A DNA stretch of 64,000 nt from Tyto alba (taxonomy: Eukaryota; Chordata; Aves; Strigiformes; Tytonidae): the NCBI RefSeq assembly GCF_018691265.1, contig NW_024881313.1:18965518-19029517 (forward strand), read 5' to 3'. The notes beneath the pieces are model-generated. The model was not told the DNA's origin. It searched no databases and saw only the letters and a list, made by a program, of their open reading frames with translations. Both the position numbers and the translations under genes were made by a program. The number at the start of each line of letters is the position of its first letter. The first letter of the stretch is position 1. Of this stretch, positions 1-11,340 are shown piece after piece.

Positions 1-2160
1 GTAAATAGTACATACAAAGGGGTGGAAGATAAATGCCTCTTACATGGGAGTTAAATTAAACAACCACTTTGTCCCTGCTTAAAACTATACCAATAAGCAA
101 AGGCATAAATCATGTTGCACTTCCATTAAAAATTATGTCAGTTGTTAGAGTCAATCAGGAGGAGATTTCCAGGTGATTTGGCCATGAATATGATTTTGGC
201 TACCTCTGAAATGGTTTTTAGACTGCCAATGCTACTAAAAAGAGATGTTAGGGGAAAAAAACAAGAGCAGAGACAAGCTCTTCTAAACTGTCATCTGCAA
301 TTTACCCTTCCTCCTCTAAACCTGAAAGACTCTCTTTCCATTGTTCTACCAACCCAGCAATCTTCTGGCATTTCATACTGGAGTCCTTTATATTCATCAG
401 GAGGTTGATGGATGGGCAATAAGAGTGGATAGCTGGGAGTGGAAAACTCAAAATTAAAATCCCCAGAGTGGCAAGATGCCCAAGAGATTTATTTTTTCTT
501 CTATCATCCCCTCAACTGATTTTCTTTTTGTGCCTGATTATTGATTTCTGGAGTAGTTAATGGTGTAATTTACTTTGCAAATTGCAATTACTTCTGATCA
601 TTCATTTTTCTTCCTATCTGTTTCAATAGTTAAAGCAGCAGACTCTTTGATCCCAAACAATCTTCTTTACAACAAAATGGCATACAGTGGACTTTGGTGT
701 GATCCTGCAAGATGCTGAGCCTTTGATTATTATGATAGGCAACTGTGCTCAGAATTTTGTAAAATTTAGCTTTGCATCGTTAAAAAAAAAGCATGTTGCA
801 ATATTGATCTGTATAAGTCGTAAACTTAGAAGTCAGCTAATGCATGTGAGGTCAGAATTGGGTCTGCTATTTGCATCACATTCAGAGAGCTGCAAAGCAC
901 CGGGAGGCACAATGAGTGCTCTCTTCCCCAACAGGGTCTGGTTATGCCTGTACAATAAGAAAGGGACCAAGAGGTTTCCTCGTGGCACTGTAGAGATATG
1001 AGCCATGCAGAGGAACCTTTGTCTGTGTTTCCCAGCATAATGTATTGTTGATGCCATTATTAATAGCCTATCCTGTATTGGATGTGACTTTGGGGTTGGT
1101 ATTTGTGAATTTGACTTACATTTGTGCGTTTAGCAATAACAACAAAAAAGGGATGCAGACCGGAGAGAAAAGTCAAAGTATTTATCACCTTCTGAGATAT
1201 GCATGCATTCTTATGCAATACATACATTTTTAGCTAGACTGTTGGTATTATTTCTATACAGCAATAAGACTCTACTATACACAATTACTGCACAAATCCA
1301 AAAAGGTGAGAAGAGGAACACAACTAGATAGGGAGAATGTCTATCACCTGGGGGCTGAGATTTTCTACTGTCCAGCAACATGAAATCTCAGCTGGAATTT
1401 TTCTTTCATGTAGTGAGACATTGTACATATGTTTATAATATGCAGAGACACACACATGCCCATGCACATGTATGCACACAATTGTAAAACAGAAATGTGT
1501 ATGTTTTTCTGGAATCAGAACAGAACACTAAAACCTGTGGTTATCACAATTCATCAACCCGCTCTTTTGCATTTTATTGTTTAAATGTAATGCAAAAGAG
1601 CAGGATAATATACACAATACTCCATGGAAATGTTTCCAATCACTGGCGTGCACATGGAGCTACTCTACTGAGCTAATTGATAGAGTGCCAAATGCTGTTT
1701 GCACTTAACACATGAGCGACTCCATTGGCCTGAAAGGAGCCCTCGCTCCTGCGTTACTATGCAGTGAAGATCACTGAACTTATCTTAGAGTTTCACTTAC
1801 AATTGTGAGAACAGAATTTATCCTGGAATCTTCTGTTTAACTAACTTTAAATCACTAATATCAGTCCTTCGTGATCAGTCTTGCCTAAAAGAGACAAGAA
1901 TCTTTTACCAAGTTTAATGCCTGGGAGAGAGAATGAAACAGGAAGAATTTGCACTGAATATCATGATAAATGCCACCTCCCTGCGAGGCTGTGAGGACTC
2001 AGAAAAGGATATCTGAGGAGAGGGCAGTGCCTCTCAGCAGAGTAAGACTGTCTGACCGAGAGACTGTTGTAGACCTGGGTTACAAAGGGAACATCATTTC
2101 TGGAGAGCAATATTTCTAGACATAATGTTGCAGTGATAATATGTTGAGATAGACATATTC
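1..2160. other. Gene-free AT-leaning region with conserved-element-like stretches
   Basis: No supported gene. Apart from the stem-loop at 1,561-1,601, the part from about 1,500 to 1,850 is low in simple repeats and has motifs typical of conserved regulatory DNA (GAGCTAATTGATAG, TTTGCACTTAAC). Conservation cannot be tested here. Confidence 0.5.
1561..1601. repeat. Perfect 13-bp inverted repeat (stem-loop)
   Basis: GCTCTTTTGCATT at 1,561-1,573 is exactly mirrored by AATGCAAAAGAGC at 1,589-1,601, around a 15-nt AT-rich loop. Each arm contains ATGCAAAA, one base from the octamer ATGCAAAT bound by POU-class factors, so two octamer-like sites face each other. The surrounding DNA holds no gene. Confidence 0.85.
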
Positions 2161-2680
2161 AGGCGTTATTTTGAGAATTCATTTTGAACCAGGAGCAACA
2201 CAGTCTGTCTGCAGGAGGAATCGTTGCACTTCAAAGCACAGAGCAGCGCTGCAGCGGAGCTGAACGGCGGCAACTTCAAGGCAGCTTTGACCAAATTCTT
2301 CTCCCAGACAACTTGTCCGGTAACTGCTCCTCCAACATTTGTCTCCCACCAGGTAGGGATATTAATGGCTTTAAGCACAAACTAATTTGCTACCAAATTT
2401 GTCACTCGGGTTCTTTTTTTTAGGAAGTATGGCAAGCAGAAAGCAATACACGCTTGTGCTGCCAAGCATGGATGCTGTGGGATCCAGCCATCAGACAGCC
2501 TGAGTCTAAAGACTTTGAGTCAGAGGTCCCTCTTTGTGTATTTAATCATCTCCTTAGGAATTATATCCCAGATATTTTTTTTTTTACACTGGGCAGACAT
2601 CTATTCAGCATTTAACATATAACTTTTAATAAGTTTCCATTCTTAATTACATCATTATCACACCTCCTCACTCAATCTAT

Positions 2681-2732
2681 TACACCTTTCTTCATTTTAC
2701 AGTGCTGGTAAGTAGCTAGACTGAAGCCAATA
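2681..2732 (+). repeat. Copy 1 of a diverged interspersed repeat
   Basis: The string TACACC, a T/C run, TTTTACAGTGCT, a short spacer, then AGCTAG.CTGAAG recurs in the same order at 8,221-8,278. Shared order over about 50 nt suggests two old copies of one interspersed element. The family is not recognised. Confidence 0.4.
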
Positions 2733-4187
2733 AGTAGGTATCTCAGTGACAGCATCACATCTGGTCTTCCCTTCCTCTTAATGTGCTCAGTGGACAGGTA
2801 AAAATACAGTTTGGTTTTGTTTTTCTTTTTTAATTTTCCAATGAAAATAAACTGACTTACTGCTATGATTTCAGTATGTCATGTTAGAAGAGTCTGCTTC
2901 ATCTGCCCAACTTCCTTCATCCACACAACTTCAGACGAGTGGCACAAAGGATGGACTGAGCTGTCCTTGCTATTTTCTTTGCAAGATTCTCTTTCATTTG
3001 TACAGAGGAGAGATCTCCGTGCAGAGGATGCTGCTACCAGAGGCCTGTGAGGGGATGGCAAATGCGAAACCATCCCCAGCACTCCAGTCACTGGAAGGAT
3101 TTGCTTACCTCCACTCTGGACGATCATGCCTCCTGTGTTCCTGGTTATACGGGTGTTTGTGCCAGGTTTCCAGAGTCTCCTCGCGAGAACACTTTGAATG
3201 CTTGTGGGCCCACAGACACTATCCTGGAGTCATGTCTTTATTCCCTACACATTTATTCTCCTTGCTCTGGTTTATCTTCAGTTGTATAAAAACATAAATG
3301 AACCGATTTCCAGTTGCTTCAGGTCAGACAGGCTGCAGAACAGTGAAAAATACAGACAAAAACCAATTTCTCTGCAGATGGTTCTGCTGGTTGCCCCCAC
3401 AGCCTCTCCCGCTGGACACATGCTCAGGGCAGAGGGTGCAGCACTTACTCACCGTGGTGCTACTCAGGGGCATCCCCAGTGCCAGCAGAGAGCAGCAGGG
3501 AAAGAAGAAAAAAGTATTTGTCATGCAGAGGACACTTGTCACCAGGTGATGGCAATTTTCAGGTAAGCTAGACACTGCGGTTGAGGTACTTGATCCTGCA
3601 AAAAGGCTTGTGTTTGCCTAGCTCCACATGAGAACTGTGGGAAGTGGAATAGAGAGCAAAAGTCTGTGGCTGATCTTGCTGAATGGGACAGATGGCAAAC
3701 CTTGCCAAAAATAGCTTTGCTAGAAGTAGAACACATGGTAAATTGCATTAATTTTAATAATTGCTTTTTATGCTTTGATAAAAACTGGCAAAGACCTAAA
3801 GGATCTTCTACCCAAGATAATTAGCATAGATCTCCTTGACTGCTCCCCTTTAAAGATAATGCTGGTTTGAGGCTCTTACAACTCACAAAATTGAGAAGGA
3901 TGAGGCTGCCCACTTGTGCCAGGAAAGCAGAGCGCTCGGCTGTACATGGGACCCACAGAGAAAACAGCTTAGCTGCTGACATATCAAGTAGCTTGAGGCC
4001 ACTGAAGCAGCGCTGAGTGTGGTCTTTGTAGACCAAAACCATGCTTGTCTGCAGCCTGGCAACATCCAATGTCTGTCTGGCCAAAGGATCTTGCAGAGTC
4101 ACACTCTGAAGGTGAGCAGATTCAAAGTCTTTAAAAAAAAAAAATTCAGCAAGAGCCTTTTTCCAAAAGGAAAGGCATATTTTAAGA

Positions 4188-4205
4188 TTTTTTTTTTTTT
4201 TTTTT
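4188..4205 (+). repeat. T18 homopolymer
   Basis: Eighteen consecutive T about 60 nt after an A-rich run at 4,132-4,144. Chance poly-Phe and poly-Lys frames across it are artefacts. Confidence 0.9.
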
Positions 4206-5112
4206 AGCAGCAGCAGATACACAATTTCTTAGCTGCTGTAGGGGAAAGGGAACAGGCAGCTCCCTTGCCCACTGCAAAGGGGATTTTTGCCTACTATGGT
4301 GACAGATACAGCTGTTGCTTTGCCATGTGAAAAGGGATAATGAGAAGAGCATGCCCGACCTGGGCTGAAGGGCACCGCAGCTGGTAAAACACACTGTGCA
4401 TTCACTACAGCTTCTTACAACAACCTCCGGTCAGGAATTAGGCGTGCTCGACTTGGAAAGAAATCCTCATATCAAAGCAAACTCCTTCAGCAATGATGCT
4501 GGGTGTAATGTCAGACAGCACCTTGTTTACACCAGACATCTCACAGTCTAACTAAATTGGTTTAGTCTTCTGCCCAACTACAGCTAAATCAAAACATAGT
4601 ACTCCGGCTGCTGGCAGTGTCCACGCAAGGGCCTGTGCCAGTGACACAAAATTGGTTTCTAATTGATTCAGTTAATTCAGGGCATCTGTTGTTCAACTGG
4701 GTCTAAAATGATGTTTAATTACCTGGGGGATTTTCGAGAGCCAGCAACGTCTGCATTTCTTTCCAGTTTTGGGGAATACACAATGCGCTTCCTACTCACG
4801 GTGCTACACATTTTTGATATGAATGAAATACATTCTCTTTTAAAGTTAAAAAGTGTGCCTGTCAGTGCAGATCAATGCCTCCAGGATGCAGTCCCTACCT
4901 GTCAGAGTCAGGTAGGCAAGAGGCAAATGTCTAAGTGTGGTATTTGTCTCTGTTAGATTAGGGAAACTTGCTGGAACTGCAGTTTTGTCCCCAAAAGAAT
5001 GCTGTGTGACTGCAGCTGAATGGGGTTGATTTTCTTCCTGCCAGGGCCAACCTCAGGCAAATAGACAGGATTTGTGCCGCCTAACAGCAGCCTGGGCAGC
5101 TCTGAGTGTGTG

Positions 5113-5139
5113 ATAGAAATATAGAAATATAGAAATATA
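5113..5139 (+). repeat. 8-nt tandem repeat (ATAGAAAT)3
   Basis: Three perfect ATAGAAAT units are followed by a partial ATA. It is a short microsatellite with no other feature. Confidence 0.9.
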
Positions 5140-5820
5140 AAGGTGTCTGCATTCAACTAATGCCCCAAAAGGACATCCGAGCTAAACATTATTGGTTGGT
5201 TTGCAGGTGTGGTTGGGATGCACTAAATGCTGATTGTTCAATGTCCTTGGGCAGATAGCTTGAAAAAAATCTTGCTAATTCAGGTCTTCTCCAGCCACAG
5301 GGATTACAGAAGTGAGCAATCTCTTTCCTGTATGAGGGTCCTGCTCCTCTCAAGCACGGTGTGGTTTGTTTTTTTCCTCCCCAAGCCAGAACTGAAGCAG
5401 GTAGGCAGGAGCTCAGCGGGGCCGGGGGGATGCTCTCACCCAGGGAGGAGGCAGCTGCCAGCCAGCAGGTCTGTGCTGCAGCACTCAGAGCAGGGTTGGC
5501 ACTGGGAGCTAGAGCCCCTGCAACCCCCAAATGCCTCCCCCGCTTCCCACGCCCTCCCCCAGTGCCCCAAGGATCTGGTCCTCATGTGAGTGTGTGGATG
5601 ATGCTACTGATGCTATTTGTATTTGGTAATTTTTAAAGCTCAGTGATTTAGATTGACAAATGTATTCTGATTTTCTAATATGTTTTCCTCACATCTTTGC
5701 TGTGCTTTTCCATAAGAATTATTCTGTTCATCAGCTGAGGAAAAAAATTATCAACAGCTAGAAGGTATATTCCACTTCAGATGTTTGCAGAGAATTACAA
5801 TGCTTGTTTGTTTTGTATTT

Positions 5821-5870
5821 TGTTGCTGTTGTTGTTGCTGTTTTGTTTGTTTGTTTGTTTGTTTGTTTTT
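5821..5870 (+). repeat. TTG / TTTG microsatellite
   Basis: A run of TGTTGC/GTT units passes into about six TTTG units and a T run. Chance cysteine- and phenylalanine-rich open frames across it are repeat artefacts. Confidence 0.9.
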
Positions 5871-7974
5871 TCCCTCTGAAAAGTGTATTTCCTCCTGTGT
5901 TTTCCCCACTGGCTCTACCTGTAGCTCTGTGTTTAACTTGATATTCCCATACCCCTTGTGTTTTTGTTGATGTGTTTCCATGAGGTATACTGGGTCAGTT
6001 TGCCATGCTGGTGTTACTTCTGCTCTTGCTTTTTTCCTACAGTTGCACTGTTGTTTAACAGCCTCTTTACAGAGCACCTTAAAGGCTCTTGATGTTTGTA
6101 TTGCTGCAGGTGCGTAGCGAAGCCCTTTTCACACACAGCTGTTAGCCAAGAAACACCACACGAGGAGCAAAGAACTAGGGAGAAGTGGACATACTTGAGC
6201 AAACACTGCAAAAGGGATGAGATAGTCTGGAGCTGCTGAGTTGAAACATTTGATTGCATCACAAGCAGCAGACAAGGACAAATTTTTGACTTTTCTGCAA
6301 ACCTGTGGGTTTTCACTATAACTGAAGATGAATGTCTCAGTGTGTCAGGAGATGAGAAATCTTAGAAACACTAACAGAATACCAAAAGCACTGCAAGGAA
6401 ACAGAGCTGATTCAGTTTCTTGCCTTAATTAGTAATCAAAGAAGTTGCTTTTGATAGCTTGCTAGTGAAACAGGCTTTGTCATTCTTCTCTCAGAAATTA
6501 GCAGCCTTATTTGAATTACCGTGAAGATGCCAAAACCATGCAGGCGGTGGGATGACTGCACAAACTGCATTTTAGGATTTACTGAGAGTGACCAAGCCTC
6601 CAGCTCTGGCACATATTGATAAGAGCCACCAGCCTGTGCTTGTAGGTTCCATAAATGCAGAAACCCAGCTAATCATTGGTGGGATTTCTGAAAAGTGCCC
6701 CAGAGTGCTATTACATCTATACTAGTTGAGTTGAGTAGGTCTGTGTGATGGCAGACAAGTCATTCTACAGTGAGTAATTAAAAGGATTAGCTATTGGCAT
6801 AGAAAGAGTTTGTATGATGAGTGAGCTTTGCTATCGGGGAGCTATTTCCAGCATGGTGGACACAAAGTTATTTGAGCATGTTAGGCATAAAATTAATTTT
6901 TTAATCCGTCATTGACAAGTTTTTGTCCTAATACTATGAACCGGCTAGATCATTTCTAGAGATGGTGGGTAAATTTCCGTATAGAACCAAGTTTCTGGAC
7001 TCTACAGAGCAGCAGATTTGCCCTGCAAGCTCAGGATGGATGTAGGCTTTCTGTTGAGGAGGGGAGATCTTGAAACAGAACACTGCTCCACGCTGAACCC
7101 CACGCAATGGTTCAGAGTCATCCAAGTCCAGAAGGGACGAAGGAGAAGAAGAGACACTGAGACCTGCCCCGCAGAAAGTGCTCTGCTCACTGCTAGGGCA
7201 TGGCTGCAGAAGGAAAGCCTGCTTATTACCAGTAGAAAAAAGTTATTTAGGAATTTCTTTTGGACCTGAGTGCTGACACTCCAGTGCTCAACAGCCATGA
7301 GAGCACAAAGATTCTCCATATGTGATAAATCATAACACATAATGTGTTTGCCCATATTTTCCCAGAATTTTATAGAATGGTCAAGCTGCTGAGAATGAAA
7401 TAACTCCAGATCCAAACCTTCCTTGTCTCAGATTCTCTAATCATGCTGCTCTGACCTCTGCTCCTTGGTTTATGTGCTAATCTCTGTGCCAGATCTACTC
7501 TGCAGAATTACTCCTTTCTGAACAGCAGCCAGCCACCACAGCCCACCTCGTTTACTGTGTGCGCCTGAACGGTAACCCTGAAATGTAAAGTTGGGTGATA
7601 TCCAAGTTTACTTACAACATGCTTGCATTTTTTATAGCCCACCTGCACACGCAGAAGGGGAAGTCACTTCACCGGCTACCTGAAAGTGGAATTGTGACCG
7701 ATGAAAACAAGAATACAAGATGCATATCAGAATACCAAATGTCAGATTAAATCATTTCACACTACTCAGAAGCAATTTAGCATACTTTGTTCAGAAGGAA
7801 AGTTCACAAGAACTCCACTAGCTTTTCAGTGAACCTGTCTTATTTGAAATCATGAGGGACACACTCTGTGAAATAAGGGCAGAGGATTCCCACCGTGGTT
7901 CCATCAGCTCTTTTCAGACACCCACGTAAGAGGCCTGGCTTTCAGAAATGTGGAAATACTGCTTTTTGTCACAG

Positions 7975-8034
7975 ACCATGGGTACAGAGGACATTTGTTT
8001 TGAGAAGCCTTCCTCCCTCAGTCCTTGCAGAAGG
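7975..8034 (+). other. Exon-like segment with Kozak-context ATG (unproven)
   Basis: An acceptor (TGCTTTTTGTCACAG) is followed at once by ACCATGG, an ideal start context, and 60 nt later by the donor AAGG|GTGAGT. The 60-nt segment is in frame and would encode MGTEDICFEKPSSLSPCRR. No homology is recognised, and neither a partner exon nor a promoter is visible. It may be a chance match. Confidence 0.15.
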
Positions 8035-8220
8035 GTGAGTGGCGAGAGGTGGCAGCAGGCAGGGCACCCACCGGTGCGGGCTGAACAGCTGCCCCTGCGC
8101 AGGGCACTGCGCCCTGTCCTGGCCCTAAAGGTTTATTCCTCTTTGTAATGTAACTCCCACCCAGGTGCATCCTCCTTCATCCACTCCCTTGAGAAGTTTG
8201 ACCCTTCACCCTCGGTTTCC

Positions 8221-8278
8221 TACACCCTTTCTTTTTACAGTGCTACCTCTTGTCTCCCAGAAGCTAGGCTGAAGACCA
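8221..8278 (+). repeat. Copy 2 of the diverged interspersed repeat
   Basis: Contains TACACC, CTTTCTTTTTACAGTGCT and AAGCTAGGCTGAAG in the same order as 2,681-2,732, with a longer spacer. The C-rich, G-poor DNA before it also resembles the DNA before copy 1. Confidence 0.4.
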
Positions 8279-8716
8279 GCCATTGCTCCAGGGCTCTCAG
8301 CAGTGTAATGAGTACAGCTTCAAAGGCAGCTGAGTCTCCTCTGCTGGCTGATGATGCTGAAACAGAAAATATTGACTGAATGCGGATTATTTTGAACACA
8401 TGAGCATTTCCTATTCAATCGCATTTGAATTTTTTGAGCGTTGGTGCTGCAGATTACAAATATACTTTCCATCCTCCTGGAACAGCCACCAGACAATCTG
8501 GGAGGCAGGAGGGAGGAAGGTAGGAAGCCATGTCAGATAAAAAAACCTAAGACATGAGGCAGGGCAGATGTGTTTCAGGCTTTTCAGCAATTTTGCACTC
8601 AAAACAGGTCTGAGGGATGATACTTAGGCAATGGTCTTGCATGGTGCCATCAGTAACCCTTATTACCAGAGTGAGATCCTGCACTGGCTGCTGACGGCTG
8701 CCTCTGTCTCTTTTAG

Positions 8717-8858
8717 TGTTACATCATGCTTCAGCAAGTTGAGGTACTGCAAGACCTTGGAGATAGGAGTTGTGATCCCTGTGAAAGTGTTTCAGAATTT
8801 GGGCCAAATTTTATTTGCATTCCTGGTAGGAAATGTCTGCCATGGCACCTGTAACCAG
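8717..8858 (+). other. Exon-like segment with strong splice signals (unproven)
   Basis: A very good acceptor (GCTGCCTCTGTCTCTTTTAG) precedes 142 nt that end at the donor ACCAG|GTGAGC. Two plus frames are open. One runs through the donor (read as ...KLRYCKTLEIGVV...). The other (MLQQVEVLQDLGDRSCDPC..., then FICIPGRKCLPWHL) hits TAA at 8,852-8,854, just before the donor. The minus strand is also open across it, so coding status is doubtful. A non-coding RNA exon would fit equally well. Confidence 0.2.
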
Positions 8859-9140
8859 GTGAGCAGGCCTGAGCGACAAAGGAATTTAATTTTCTTCTTC
8901 TAAAGGGTGAATAAAAGGAAAAAGACATTAAGTAAAGACAAGGTGGAAAAATGGCTGATTTAAGAAGCATAATAGATGTGTGATCTTCTTAATAATCCCA
9001 CAGAAACTGATTATCTCCGTTTATAACTAGTTTAAGGTGAAACTCAAAAAAATGATGAGGCTGCAGTCATAACCATCACTTTAGAGGGGGATTTTTCATA
9101 GTGTATTATAGGGAGTGGTGAATTACTAAAAAGCCTTCTC

Positions 9141-10940
9141 CATGTTTGCATTGCTGCAATTACTCCCAATTACTGTCACTCACTCTTGTAAGGGATTTCT
9201 TGCTGCTGTGTTTGCACCAGCAGCCTCCCTCTGCAGGGACAGCGCCAGAGCCCCGGCCGGCCGCACCAGCCAGGCAGTGCTTCTCACACACTGCCAGCCC
9301 CCCAGCTTGCTGCTGCTGCCCTGGGGTTGTTATTTTTTGGAGCAGGGTTTATTTGGGCCACTGGACAGGCTTTGCACAGGTGGGAATGTGCAAAGCGGGG
9401 TTGAGCCTGTCTCCTCTCACTGCTATCACCTGCTGCATCCAGTCTCTCCTTTGTTTGCCCTCGGTCTAATGACAGCTCTGTCCTTTTGCAGGGTTGACCC
9501 ATGCCTGGAGGCCCAGTTGAGTGTAGGGAAGCAGCCCCGGCACTGCCCCTCAGCCCCAGGAGAGCAGTGGGCAGCACTGAAGCCTCCATTACGCGTGCTC
9601 ACGCTTAATCCTGGCCAGAAATTAATCATCTGCCCTAGGCAAGCCTCTGTGTGTAAGAAAGTGCCAGCTCTGTAGCAGCTCCCCTGGCTCGTGCTGGTCT
9701 CCCCAGGTGCGGTCTGCTAATCGCCTCCTCTTGTCGTGGCTTTCCCCCCCCCTTCCTCTGTTGGTTTGAGGAACTCCTATTAACCTGGCTGATATCAAGA
9801 CCGTTAAAAAATTGTCTTGAGACTTATCCAATTATTCACCATGTTATATCTTTTCCAGCATCCAGAAGCCATGGGAATGGGGGGGAAGGAGCAGTTGGAG
9901 GACTGAGACCATCTTTCCTCTATGATCATTACAACTTGCCTCACCACAGAATCGAGCTTACAGGGACGTGAAGCCATTTATATCTTGTGATACGTCAAGT
10001 GGCTCCTGCCACCAAGTCCTCCTGCCTGCTAAGCCAAGCCCAGCTGCCCATGCCCTGGTGACGGCAGTGGCCCTGGCCACTCGCCGGCCTTTGCAGCTCT
10101 CCTGCCGTGGCAGAGGCTCACCTGCTTGCAGACCAGACCGCCTGCATCCCCCCTCCATCTGCCAGTGGTGGGTGGTAACCTCCAGTGACACCCTGGTGCT
10201 TGCATCACCTTGGCTAGCTTTTCAGCTCTGATTCACACCGCTGAAGTCCCGAAGGGAGCACCAAGGTTCGGCTGTGGCTCTGGCTCTTGTGTGGGCCTGT
10301 CTGTCCCTTCTGGTTTGCTGTGGAAGATGGCTGAGGGGCAGCACAGCGTGGGGACACCCCTCCAAAACCCACGTGTACGCAGCGCCGACCACCACTTCGT
10401 GGCAGAGGAGAGCTCCAGACCCCACTTGCACTCTTTGAAGAGGAGCTGGGTTCAGTGCTGCTCACCTCCTGGTGTACGTTTTTGCAGGATTTGTCTTTTA
10501 GCTTTCATTTCCCAAGTGGGCATGTAAGCTTCACAAGCACCTGATGAGTCTCAGGATCCTTATCCTCCCTCCAATCCCTACACCAAACGAAGTCTTTCTC
10601 CCTCTGCCTATCACCCCCAAACGTCCCTAGCGCTCAATAAGCTTTTCCCTACCTCTAACCCCCTACACCTGCGGTGTTATCCCACTCTTGCTTTCCTCAG
10701 GGTCTCCTGGTCACCCTTCTGCCTTGCACACTCCCAGGCTGTTGCGTGAAAAGATGGGAGAGCCACGCCTGGGTTTTTTGGCGGTGCTTGGTTTCCAGCA
10801 ACACCTCATAGGTATTCAGGCTGCCTTCCTCCTTGCTGACGAGCCTCATCTACACTTTTCCTGCATAAAAAATTGCATATGTCAGAGAGGAAAGACAAAT
10901 GACGATGGCAATAATATGGAAGAACATCCTCTGAACATCT
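9141..10940. other. GC-rich gene-free region
   Basis: GC-rich sequence with long but mutually overlapping open frames on both strands. The frame open over 9,142-9,675 is explained by a shortage of AT-rich stops. From 10,556 to 10,690 the plus strand is C-rich and very poor in G. No CpG island and no splice-supported exon are seen. Confidence 0.5.
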
Positions 10941-10949
10941 GAGAGGGCT

Positions 10950-11340
10950 GAATTCATGAACCACTTTTATCAAGGCATACAAGAGGCACTTAAATATTAG
11001 CTGCTGCTTATAAATAATATTGGTATGTTAAATACACACATATTTTCACAGTTTTATAAAGCAAGTGATCTCTGTTTGCTTTCAACTGGAAATCATAAAG
11101 TAAAAATCAATGAGCTTATATCAAGCTTATATTATAGTCCTTGAAGAGTCAACCGACTCTATAAAAATGACTGTTTTCTAACGAAGATATCATTAATTGG
11201 ATGGAGTTGGCAAAGTTTAAGTGCCTTGTCATATTTTGATTGCTATGCAGTGCTAGAGCTTATTGATTTTATAGAACAGCCTGTAGATAAATGTAATGAT
11301 TAATTTCATTTGGTTTATAAGAACAGAAAACTTCTGTGCA
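10950..11340. promoter_or_regulatory. AT-rich island resembling a developmental conserved non-coding element
   Basis: A 390-nt AT-rich block lies inside the GC-rich domain and carries homeodomain/MEF-like motifs (CTTATAAATAATATTGG, ATCATTAATTGGATGG, AATGATTAATTTCATT). It also has a 9-mer direct repeat AGCTTATAT-CA-AGCTTATAT near 11,113-11,132 and a 6-bp stem AGAGTC-AACC-GACTCT at 11,145-11,160. The sharp base-composition change and the motif density suggest an enhancer. Function is inferred only. Confidence 0.35.

Larger units (their letters stand above)
2161..7940. other. Gene-free region, mixed composition
   Basis: No supported gene. It contains one diverged repeat copy, a T18 run, the 8-mer repeat and the TTTG microsatellite. 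A GC-richer pocket at about 2,220-2,320 has a few CpGs and a GTAACT donor-like site at 2,321. Sequence from 6,420 to 6,920 is AT-rich with several TAATTA/AATTAG-type homeodomain-like motifs. The remainder shows nothing I can name. Confidence 0.5.

Noticed and set aside
5785..5970. Cysteine/phenylalanine-rich short protein
   Set aside because: The composition is produced by the TTG/TTTG microsatellite.
9142..9675. 177-codon open frame in GC-rich DNA
   Set aside because: The same DNA is open in other frames on both strands, there is no domain or splice support, and GC-rich composition alone makes long frames likely.
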